The notes beneath the pieces were generated by a model that was not told where the DNA came from, did not search any database, and was given only the letters and a program-made list of their open reading frames with translations. The translations under genes were made by a program, and so were the position numbers. A stretch of 64,000 nt of DNA from Symsagittifera roscoffensis (Eukaryota; Xenacoelomorpha; Acoela; Convolutidae): contig NC_087063.1 in the NCBI RefSeq assembly GCF_963678635.1, positions 85,175,574 to 85,239,573 of the forward strand, written 5' to 3'. Shown here one piece after another: positions 12,101 through 24,100 of the stretch. Position 1 is the first letter of the stretch. Each line of letters begins with the position of its first letter.

Positions 12101-15100
12101 CCAGATTCATCAAAAGTATCAACCATAATTTGTTCTTGAAGTTCAAAGAGCTTTAAGGCCATATAATTTTCCTTTGAAATTCGAAAGTTGAAGTTTTGAA
12201 AAAAAACAGTCAGTTTTTGCCTCTGTTACCTTGCGTTCACGAATCTTTTCCAATTGTATAGTGGCTCTGTTTTATTTTATTAGTTTAGTTGCCTCGCAAT
12301 ACGTTGTTTGAAGAACAGAAATATATTATCACGAATTTGTTCTCGGGGATAGAGGTATAAAATAGAGGAGTTTGAAAACTTTTTGAGCCGATGAATGTAG
12401 TAAGACTCTTGTATAGGTCGCGGTGATTTTTATCTGTAAAAGTATAAGATTTGTTCAGGCTATAATTAGTTTTTTTTGCGATTTGACATTTCATTAAGAG
12501 TCATGAATGTAGTGAATACTCCTAAATGGGTTTTGGTTAGTTTTTTTTATGTAGGAAAAAGTATTTTTAAAGCTTTGTTTCTGCTTCTTTAGTGTTGTCC
12601 GTTGCTAATTACCCTTGTAATAAGCAAGGATATTGCAATCGGGTACTAGAATTTTTTTGGAAATAACTTTGTTCACTGAATGGTCAAATTTAGATATGGT
12701 AAATTTAGATGCACTTCATAGTAAAGTCAAATTCATTTGTGTATTTGGCACTCATGGTCTGGAGGTTACGAATATGCCTGGGATGGCGAAGATCCTGGCT
12801 TCAAATTCGACAGGAACTTGTTTTTTTCTTCAACCGAGAAATATTCCGTTTCAAATTCCGTTTCATTGTTTGTCTGCTTATGTTTTGTCGGCTTAGTTGC
12901 CACATCCTAGAATTGTTTTTTTTGCTGTGTGCAAGTTACATTGAAATTATTTGTAGTTTTTTTATTTACTTCTGCTGTTTGTAACTTTTTTCTAATTTTT
13001 TTTTGTTTTGTTTCTTTTTGCTCAAAAACTTTTTTCTGTCCAAATAATTTCGGCTTAAGTTTCATCGGCTTTTGACCTAATTTTGATTCGTTTAAAAGGA
13101 AGCAAACTTCATGCTTCCCTCTAGATTGCACAAAGTTGATAAAAATTTTAGTTTGTCATACCAGTCATACCATTTTTTCGGCTTTGTTTTTTTCTTTTCC
13201 TTTTTTCCGCATAATATTTTTCCGCCTTTAATAAATCGTCTTAATGGTCTCATATTGCGTCTTCTGACGAGCGAGAAAAATTTGTATGTGCGTGTGTGTG
13301 TTTTGAGGGTGGACAGGACTTTTTATTAGTCGAAGTTTTTTAAATTTTGTTTTGACTTTTCTTATGTTTTCGGATTAATAGATTTCTGGCTATAGTATTT
13401 TGTCTTATTAGCCTCATATTATTTCACTTTACGATTTAAAAATTTTTTTTTGTGTTTTGAGGGTGAGCGGCACTTAATATTTTTGTTTTATCGGCTTAAA
13501 GGGTTTCTGCCAAGGTTTTTTGGGCTTTTTGTACCATTTGGTAAATTTTCTTCGGAATCGAATTTCTTATTCTATTATCCTTGCTGGTTTTAGTTCAAAA
13601 AGTTCTGAAATTTTTGTTTCGAAAAATTTTTGACCTAAATTTTTAGATTTTTTGTTTCATTTTATCGAAAACATTTTTTCAAAAGCTGAGATTTTGAGAT
13701 CAATCGAAAGAACGAATTCTGTCAAGCTCTCTTGCACTAACGGCGACGCCCAATTTTTTTACACAAAAAGTTATGGCCCTCAGAAAAATCAAGTTTTCGG
13801 TTTTCTGAACGTTTTTTGGAACTTTTTGACATTTCTCAAACTACCCCCCAAATCTGAGATATTGGCTTCAAATGAGAGAAAAAGTCCTGAAAAGCTACCC
13901 TGTTTCAACGGCTATGTCCAATTTTTTTTTAAATGAAAAATTATGGGCCTAGGAAAAGACAAATTTTTGAATTTTTACAGTTTTTTGAAACTTTCCTCAA
14001 ATACTACTATCTGAGATTTTGGATTCAATGAATAGAGCAGGTTGTGTGAAGCCCCTCCTAACGAGCGGTTAATCTCTAGTTTTTCTTTACAAAAAGTTAT
14101 GGCCGATAGAAAAATCAAAATTTTAATTTATGATTTTTCAACTACTTTCCCAAATATGAGATTTTGGATTCAATTTTTTAAATGGTTCATGAAAAATTCC
14201 GCAGAATAAACGGTGACGTCTAAATTTTCTACCAAAAAAAGTATGGGCATCAGAAACCTGAGTATTTCAATTTCTTGTGCGTTTTTGAAAATTTTGACTT
14301 CTAACTACTCAGTCGAATCTGATATCAACGGTTTTATCGAGGCAACAGCTTGTGGGAAGCCTCTGTGTATAAGCGTCTACGCATTAAAATTTGTCTAAAA
14401 TTTTTATGTTTACAGGAAATTTCCAAAGTCGCAAAAAGTTTAACTCTTATTTTGTTAGAAACAACTAAGGTTTTGGGTGAAGTCCATTTTTTGTAATTAT
14501 CTTTTTCATCCCGTATCAAAACAACAAAATCAAATTATCTGCCTGGGTTCCTAGATTCATTTTTACTCAAAACCCACTGTACCGATTTTCCAAGAATGGT
14601 ATCAGTGGAAAGACCGCCTACTCTCCTGTATGTCTGCATAATCCGCTAGTCTATTTCGAATACTACAGACTGCAGTAACTGTCTGTAGTCTTCGAAATAG
14701 TCTATGATGGGAGTATTTGACCCATATTTTTGGTTGTATTTCGTTTTTTTTAAAAACTACCCTACCGAATCAGAACTAATGATTTCAATTGATAGAACTG
14801 GTTGTGGAAAGCCTCCCTGCATCAGAGGCCACGCCCAAATTTTTGTCTCAATAAGTTATGACACTCAGAAAAGTCGATTTTTTTACTGTCCTAATTTCTG
14901 TCGGCTGATGTTCCGTTTTTTTTTCTTGTGAAATTTATTTTATCCGATACGCTCTCCAAGCAGTTTTTGCCAAAGATTAGGTTGTTTTGGCCCTCGGATT
15001 AGCTAAACATTTGATTTTTGACCGGTTTTTGAATCTTTGACTTTTCTCGAAAACTACCCTCTTAAATCTAAGATTATGTATGCTCAATTGAAATAAAGGG

Positions 15101-18100
15101 TGTTGGGAAGCTCCTTTTTACACTAAAAGTTACGGCCATCGGAAATATCAAAATTTTAATTTGTTTGACCGTTTGAAGTTTTTCGAAGTTTCTCGACAGC
15201 TAACCTCCTGAAATTTGAGACTTTAGTTTCAATCGAATTATAAGGTTGTGTGAAGCTCCACTGCATAAGCGACTGAGTCCAATTTTTGTGCTCTTCAAAA
15301 AAGTAAAAGTTTTGAGTCTTTGAACCTTTTTGAATTTTTTTTGAGTTTTATCGAAAACTATCTTGCCAATTTTCAGCTTGAGTGTTCATTGGAGCACCTG
15401 ATTTTGGATTTCTGGTAGAGAAGCTCCTCTTTTCTACAAAAAAAGGTATCGTCCTCGGAAAACTCATTTTGTTATTATTCGACTGTTTTGTGAAAGTTTT
15501 CTTGAAAACTACTTTCCCAAATCAGAGTTTAGTTTCAATCGAAAACGCAAGTTGTGTTAAACTCCCCTTAAAAAACGGCTACGCCTAAATGTTTTACACT
15601 AAAAGCTATTGCCCTAAAAGCTATTTACACTAAAAGCTAAAGTCACATTTTTGATATTTTTTGACAGTTATTTGAAACTATTTGACTTGTCTTGAAAACT
15701 GCCATGCCAAATCTGAGTTTTTGAGTTCAATCCACAAATAGGCCGTGGGAAGCTACCCTGGATAAGCGGTTACGCCCACATGTTCTGACACAAAAATTTA
15801 CGGAGATGAAGGGTTCAATCGAAAGAACTGGTTGAGAGATTTAATTTCCTAGGGAAAATTCCAATATCTCAAAAATTTTCACACTTCTCACTTACTTTAG
15901 TAGAGAAAAAAATAAGGATTTAGGCAAGTTTCAATTTTTGAAACTAAGAATTTCGTGGCACATCAGTATAAAAAAGTCAAAAAAAATCAAACACGTACCT
16001 CCACCTTAAACTGGGCGACTAATTATCTGTTATCGTGTTAATGAGACGTACAAAAAATTCGGTTCTCATAGGTTTTCAATTTTTTCTCCGATGTTCTCTG
16101 TTTTTTGTGTGTTTATGTTGTATCGCAAGTGGTGCTAAGCTCCGCTTCGCCTCTGTATAAATATTTTTCACGCTCAATTTTGATTTTCGAGGTTTGGTTT
16201 TTGATTTCTGTTCAAGTTATATCTGCTGTTAAATGGAAGGCAATCTCCACGATCAAACAGCAAAGTTGTAAAGGTCAAGAAAAACATGAGCTATATCTAG
16301 TTTCGAAAGAAGAATTTAATTTACAGATTTCCCAGCGGAATAAAAATTTTATTTTTGATCCACTTTTCTCAAGTTGGGTTGTTTTTTTTTAATCAAAAAG
16401 TTTCATAAATTGTTTTTGAAATTGAAGGAGCTCTAAGGCCATATAATTTAGACTCGATGAACTTAGTTCGGACTTTTATATAGGTCGTGATAATTTTTTT
16501 CTCAGGAAAAGTCTTGAAATTTGTTCAGGCTTAAAATTAGATTTGCGCAGTTTGACTTTTGATTTCTTCTTTTTAAGCTGAGTATATTCCCATTGTAAAC
16601 AGGAAGGCAAATTACTAAATCAAACAGTAAAATGTAAAGGCCACGAAAAATGTGATCGTTTTCTAATTTCGGAAGTGGAATTTAGTTATCAGATTATCCA
16701 GCGAAATAAAGTTTTTTCGTATTAATCCAGTTTTCTCAAATGTAGTTAAATTTTTCAAAAATGTTTCAATCATTAAATGTTTTTGGGAATTCAAAGAGCT
16801 TTAAGGCCATCAGTTTTTTTTCTTTGAAATCGAAAATTGAGAATTTTTTGAAAAACAAGTCAGTTTGTTTTCTGTTTGTTTGACTTCCTTTCAACTATCT
16901 GTTGACTATGTTGGGAAATTTTCTTGACATTTTTTCGGCTCACGGTAGTTTATTTAAGTGTCGTGTGCTTGGTTACCACATAGTGAATTTTGTTTGAGTA
17001 CTTACTTAACTCTGGAAATGGTGTTTCTCGACATGTTTTTTGTCAAATTGAACTTCGCTCGAGGCTAAAGTAAAAAACTCCTTTTTTGCCATTTCTTCAA
17101 TTCTTGTTTGGATTTTTCCCGTATAAGCAGCGATGCCCCAAAAGTTGTGGCCTTAGGAAAAGTGCAATTTATGGCCTTAAAAAAGTGCAATTTATGGCCT
17201 TTGGAAAAGTGCAATTTTTTGGAAAGTGCTTTTCTCGAAAACTACCCTGCCAAATCTAAGGTTGAGGGTTCAATCGAAAAACACCGTTGTTTGGACATTC
17301 CCCACAAAAGCGGTCTATCCCTCTTTTAGTAGAGAAACAACAATGGTTTTGGGAAAAGTGCAATTTTGAAAGTTACCCATTTTCTCTCGCCCTGAACATA
17401 TTCTAAAAAATATCAAAGGGGTATCTGCAGTTTAGCTGGGTCACTAGTAATTTTTTCAGTCAATGGGATTCGTATTTTTTTTTGGCTAGCTGTCGTGCTG
17501 TTTAAGAGTTTTCTGACAAGTGTTTCGAATATCGTTTGCACCTTATAACCTGTGCTTTGTACTGTTTAAACACAGCCTGTACTATATTCCTGTGGCTTTA
17601 ATTGTTTTGTTAAGTTATTTGTTCGCCTTTTCATGTTGAAGTGTGCTTTAAGATTACAAAATGTGTTAGTGTTGGATGGTTTGTTGTTCTCTTGTTATTT
17701 ATAACTATTTACTCAGCTAGCGTATATTTTATATTTTGTATCCCAAGGGGTGCGGAGTGAAGCTTCTGCTGGCCTCGCCTCTCTGTAGTTGTTTTGTGAA
17801 GATTGTTTCACTCTTGCCTAATGGCTGTTGTTCTGTTGCAGGAGGTCATGTTTCTGAATGAGTTGGAGGAGATATTGGATGCTATTAAGCCGGAGCAGTT
17901 CCAGGATGTGATGGTGCCTCTGTTCAAACAGCTGGCCAAGTGCGTCGCCAGTCCCCACTTCCAGGTCAGAAACACACACACACATAGAAATGTCACACAC
18001 ATGTTTATAGACGAGTAAATGTTCCAAGTATCTTACTGAACCTCTACGTGCCTACATTGCATTCACAATCAGAAGATGAAATTCTGAATCACATGATAGT

Positions 18101-21100
18101 GTGTGCTGCGCCGCCTATGTAATATGTAAATGTTATGAAATTGTCTTTAATGGCCATGTTAATGATGATGATGATGATGATGAGATGCACATATATGTTG
18201 CTAGTCTGTTCCTCGATGCATGACTTGAGGAAGTTGTTTCAATGTAATAGTAGCGATGATGGTGTGAAAGATTCAGTTGGACTGCTTCGTTTGGGTAGTA
18301 TTTGCGAGGCGGGGCCGCTTTGTGTGATGCCGTATGTGTGTTTGTGTAGGTGGCGGAGCGAACCCTGTACTTCTTCAACAACGAGGTCATAGTCGGTCTG
18401 ATGCAGCAGAACACTGCAGTCATCATGCCCATCCTGTTCCCCGCCCTCTACAAGCACTCGAAGACACATTGGAACAAGACGATCCACTCCCTCATCTACA
18501 ATGGACTGAAGTTGCTGATGGATATGGACCAGAAGTTGTTCGATGACTGTGTGCACCAGTACAAGGCAGACAGACAGAAGGAGAAGGAACTGGCCCACAA
18601 TAGACAGAATGTGTGGCTCCGGATCAAAGACTGTGCCGACAAGAACCCCAACGTAAGAACCTCCCCTTACCCCACCCTTAATTATTAATGTCATGCTAAC
18701 TAGCAGATATATGAGTATCAGAAAGCAAGCATAGCAATTATAGCAAGCAAGCAGTAGTTTGTGGCTCTTACCTCTTAAGTTGAGAGCAGCAATCCGGGAT
18801 TTTTTCATCTGACTTTTTTTGTATCTATTAAGAAAAAGATATAATTACTTGAAACACGCCCATAACTTATTTCGCAAGGTTAGCCAGTGGCTGTGCAAGT
18901 TGTACCGAATATTTTGATTTTGCTGTAAATCCAATATAACTAATGGAGGTTTTAAGTGAGTTACAGTGAAAATAAGTAATTAGGCCGAGTGTTTTTTCAG
19001 AGAATTGTATTTTTTTTTCTAAATTCATAATGTTTGCTAACTAAAAACAAAACCGCGGTCTCCAAGTGCAAATGGCGCGAGGAAATGGTTTCATGGCAAA
19101 AAATCTCTTGAGTTTAAGATACCAATCCCAAAGATGAACCAAGTGAACAATCTCCCCCTAAATCATAGTAGGAGGTAGATTGTGCATTTGGTTTAAAAAA
19201 ATTTTCAGCCGATCGGATTTGATCATAATACATTCAGGCCTTACGGATTGAGTTTGCCCTTTAGTTTTAAGGAGGAGATTATTCACTTCGTCTATTTAGG
19301 GGGGATGTTTTTCACATGAGCCCAAAAGATTCCGCGTGGCACAATTGCCTTCGCTAAAAAAATCAAGCCATTTAATTTAAAAACTGTAAAAGGAATATAC
19401 CATACGTGTTTCTGAAAATAAGCTTGACATGTTGTCGTTTGTTTAATCCCTCATCTCCGGTGGAGATAAAGGTTTATTTGTGGCTGCTTTGTCTAGGACA
19501 CAGACCAGTGTCGTTGGCCCCGACGGGATATTTAGGAAATACCACATTTGTGGGTTACTTGAAAAACGCTTTGACACTGTAGTTCGTCTAAATGGGTCTC
19601 TCGTTATATTGTGCTGTGATGAGGTCAGCATTCTACGGCATGCTTATTGTTTCTGGGAAGACGTTAAGCTCTCCCGCTGCATCGTGCTATGTGAGCTGAA
19701 GAAATTCAGCTACAGGGAGGTGTCACGCCAGAGACTGAGGAATTCTAAATCTGTTGGTCTGCCTCGACGGTTAATTAAGTGATTGACATCAAAAGGGTTA
19801 TGTCTACAATTTTCACAGCCATAAGGGATTTCATGGTCCAACCTACTCCTGTAATTAGTCAGCAATAGAGATTATCCTTGTGGCAGCTTAGCAAGTTTGC
19901 ACCTGACTTCTCGATTGAGTCAGTTTTCACTAACGCCTATTTCAGATGGAATTGAGTTTAGTAATTTTTAGGAAGGTGACGATTATCAGCGAGTCATTTG
20001 GTTTCACTTGCAGCTTATTTCAGTTATTAGCGCTGAAGCTGGGTGACCATTTTGGTGCCGCCTAGTTCATTACACTACGGTTGATGGCCTTTGAAGATAT
20101 CGATAAGGTCTTTTTGTGGATACCCATTTAGTGCTGGTTAGTTTTTTTCCGCACATTTTTTCTTGATGAGCTCGGTAACAGATGTTTTGCGTGTGCGCTC
20201 CGAAGTTGAGCTTTTCAAATGTGACAGGATTTTAGAGTTTTTTCATGTTTGTTAGGCGATAACACCCAATCTCAACCTTAGTTTGAAAATTTATCACCTT
20301 GAGATAAATTATGATGTCTGTATATGAGCCATGTTTGTAGTTGTGCCATATGCGTTCATGGGGGGTGTGTAGTATCGATGCATTAGGCCCAGATGTGAGA
20401 CGTGTAATATCGTCTGCTGAGGTGACTGTTTTAATGGTGTCACATATACAGGTTGAAGAGAAGCGGTGAGAGAACATCAGTTTGTGGGGTTCCTTGTTTC
20501 ACTTAACGATTGCTTGATACCTGATCTCTAAACTCGATGTATGTGAAGCGGCCTTGTAGGAATGAGAGCAGCCATCGTTTTGCGTTGTTAGTCAGAGAAG
20601 TACTCTTTATGTCATTATGAAGATTTTGGTGGTTAACCTTATCGAATACGGCGGTAACATCTTAAGTGACCAGAAGCGTTCTCTGATAGGGTTTCGTTTT
20701 GTAATGGCCCTCAGTTTTGTTTTTGATACAATTTAAGGCCGTTCTGTTGACCGTGTTTTTCTGAAGCCATGCTGATGATTAGTGTTTCTTTGCTTCTAAA
20801 TTTTCGATATCGCAGGTGAGTTTTATGATGATGGGGACGTGATTCGAGCCAAGTGTTAGTTCAGTGGGACTATGTTCAGATCTGGCTTTACAAGTGTGGT
20901 GTCCCGTGAGCTTGAACAGGTGTCGATGACCCGGGTTGCAAGATTTTCATTTAGAAATATGAAGTCTGATTCTCCAATTTCGCTTGCAAGTTTATCCACT
21001 CTTTGGCCTGGGTTTATACGAGAGTACCAGAGTTTATTGCATGCAAAGTAAAAGCATATGTAGCTGCTTTATTGGTGGCAAGTGTTAGTAAGTTTTGAAG

Positions 21101-24100
21101 GCCCGTGGCGCAGATGCGAGTTCGTCTGCTTCACAGTCTTCTGATTGCAGGTTCGAATCCGCAAATTTTAATTTCATGGCTTATTTTGACCTTTTCTCTT
21201 AATATATAATTTAGACTTGCGATTAGCAATCGTTATCAAATCGGAATGTAGACTTTTTTCGGGTTAACAAGTAGTTTAAGAAAATCAGTTGAATCACTTG
21301 ACATGCTCTTCGCCTGACATGCTCCTCAGCTGACATCACTCAGATTCATGAAAATTCAATTTAATCTACCAGCTGGATAATAGTTACGTTAAATTTTTTT
21401 CTATAATTATTATTTTTTGGCTCAACTGGTCTGCTCAAAGATTGTCGGCCTTGTTTCACCTCCGTAAGTTTTGTTCAATTGCTAATTTGAATTTCAAATG
21501 CTTGCATGGCATTTTGCCTAGAATTCCGGTTTTTTATTATTCTAGATGCTTTGGAAATTTAAATGCTTTTTGCAAAAATGTCTTAGATTTTTTTCTGGAA
21601 AACTTTACGGATTTTCAAGAAAGGAGTATCCTTAGAAAGACTGCCTACATTCTTGTGCGCCGGTATACTCCATTGGTCTTTTTTTTTGCTTTCGCTTTTG
21701 TCTACAGCCTTCAAAAAAGTCTGGGGGAATATTTGACCGATATGTTTGATGAACACAGCAAATCCGAGCGATTTTTTTGTAGTTGTAAGTGTTGTTGATT
21801 TACTTAAACGCTTTCAAAAAATTTCTATAGCCCATTTTTATGACATTTGTTTTTATCTCAATGTGCATCTACCCAAGTATGATTGGCTTGTTTAAATTTT
21901 GCGTGAATGTCATTTACACGCAGGCGATTGTGTTCAAAACTTGTTTTTTACCCTAGCGATAGCCAGGGTGTTGCAATTGAGTACTAGACTTTTTCCCCCT
22001 AAACAACTCTGTCCACAGGACTCATATCTAGTATACATCTGGACTCATCTCTAGAGGAACCTTCTGAGCGTTCGCGGTCCTTTTCAATTTCTCAGCATTC
22101 ACGTCCCATTTAGCCTAGAGGTAACAAATTTGCCTGGAAGGGCAAAGGTCCTTGGTTCGAATCGAACCGGGACCTTTTTTCAAAGCGAGAAATATTCCGT
22201 TTCAAAAAAAAGTTATCGGCTTATTATTTGTCTGCTTATGTTTTGTCGGCCTAGTTGCAACATCGTATAATTGTTATCTCTTGCTATGCGCAATTTTCAT
22301 TGTAGTTGCTGTTACTGTTTTGAATTACTTCTGCTGTTTGTAATTTCTTGACTTGTATGTTTTAGTTTTTTTCTGTCCAAATGATTTCGGCTTATATTCT
22401 ATTGGCTTAGTGGCATAATTTTGAGTCGTTTCAAGTAAAACGTAGTTTATATGCTCACATCTGGATCGCGATTTTTGCTAAGAGAATTATAGTTCAAGTT
22501 TTGCCTGGAGACAGTTTTTCTCGGCATTTTTTTTTCTTTTCCGTTTTTCGCCTTTATTGGTTTCGGCCTGTATTTACACAAGCAATGAGTGTGTTATAGT
22601 TTGAGCTATCTTTTTTTTCCAACCCAAGTCGCAAATACTGTTGTGACGCAAATATTGTTGCAATAAATTGTGTTCATTTTGATCAGTAACCAAATATTAA
22701 GTACAGCCAATCTAAGAATTTTAACATAAACTATTATTTTTCCGACTTTCGTAACGAAAGTAACGGAATATTTGTGCTCGGGGTGCTTTTTTTCAGACAA
22801 ATTTCGACTTTTTAACTAGCCATTTCTGACATGATTTTTAAATTATCATTCAAAAAGTATTGTTGCCCTAAGCTGAATTTTGGAAAGGTGTTTCACCTGT
22901 GATTATTTTTCGTAAAATTATGGGGTTTGAAATTTGCCATTTTGGCCAATTTGGGACAATAAACGCGCGATATATTTCGCGCTATTAACGCGTAAGCGGA
23001 GATTTAATCCGTCATAGAAATCAACCGATTTGGTTGAAGGAAGCTTATTTACCATAATTTATTTGTTACTAGGTGCGAAATATATCACTTTGTACTTAAA
23101 ATGGCGTGTGGGGGATGATTTTCACAAAAAATGTCAAATTAAAGAAAATTTTCATTTTATTTTTATTACTCAAGTTTTTTCATATTATTACTGCTCCATA
23201 GACTGCATTTAAATTGAGGCATGTTAGCTGGTTTTTTTCAAATTGACTGGTACTGCTAATGCGTCATAATTGGCGTGCGTCACTTAAGAAATTTTGTAGA
23301 CTCAAAGTTTTACTCATTCAGTTTTTCCCAGTAGCATTATCGGTCGGTCATATTTTTGCATGTGTATGCGAAGTACAACTTCGCCTCTGTGTATATCGGT
23401 ATAATGGCCACACATTGCGTCTGTCAACCAGCGAAAAAAAAAATTGTGTGCCTGTGTGTTTTGAGGTTGAGGGGGACTTAATCATTTTTTATTAGTCTCG
23501 AAATTTTTGATTCTATTTTCGGCTTTTGAAAATATATCTGTTTATTTGCCTCATGTTTCGTCGTTTGAAGAGCCAAATCTTTTTAACTGCTTTTGTGCTC
23601 TTGAAGGGGTGTGAAAAACGGGCGTTCTAGGTTTTGTAGCTTAAAAGTTTTAACAGCAATTTTTTCGGGTCATTTGGCGTCTACCCAAATGTTGTTTGCT
23701 CATTCAATTACCGTTTGATTAATGTTGTTTTTCAATACTTATTTCTTTTTGGCAATTGTGTTTCTCAGTGTTTTTCTTCAAAATTAATTACCTTCGAGAC
23801 AATCATAAAATTCGATATTTTTGCTTTTTTCATTTTTTCGAATATTCATTTTTTATAATTTTTTGCTGTCGTTCTATTTTTGACGCATCGCAAGTGGTGC
23901 GAATCACTGCTTCGCTTCTGTTTTTTTTCGATGATATATAAGAATGATTCTGAGAAATCTAAGTAACCATTTTAAGCACTCCTTAATAAAATTAGAAAAA
24001 TAAAAACAAGAAAAATTGTAATTTTTTGGGTCCAAACTTGAGGTTTTTTTTTAAATATAGTTATGCGACCGGCTGTCTTTAATAAGTTTGCAACTAGCAA

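Larger units (their letters stand above)
8061..17841 (+). other. Intron 8 of the PPP2R5D-like gene, repeat-filled
   Basis: This 9.8-kb AT-rich intron has no coding segment that I can support. It is built of at least three local repeat families (annotated separately): a cluster of about 145-175-bp monomers, a 'cagcgaaataaa' family of about 270 bp, and tRNA-like SINE heads with a shared tail. Open frames inside it are low-complexity and are not conserved between repeat copies. Confidence 0.8.

Noticed and set aside
13652-13936. 94-codon ORF in intron 8
   Set aside because: It reads across two copies of the intronic monomer; other monomers do not keep the frame.
17803-18018. Extended ORF around B56 exon 9 ending in a His/Thr-rich tail
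   Set aside because: The tail is read-through of the donor into a (CA)n stretch; B56 homology stops exactly at the gtcaga donor.
18239-18808. 189-codon minus-strand ORF opposite B56 exon 10
   Set aside because: It is the antisense shadow of a strongly conserved coding exon; homology and splice sites support the plus strand only.
21100-21170. Functional tRNA gene
   Set aside because: The B box is perfect, but the acceptor stem does not pair and the anticodon arm is poor, so a tRNA pseudogene or SINE head is the better call.
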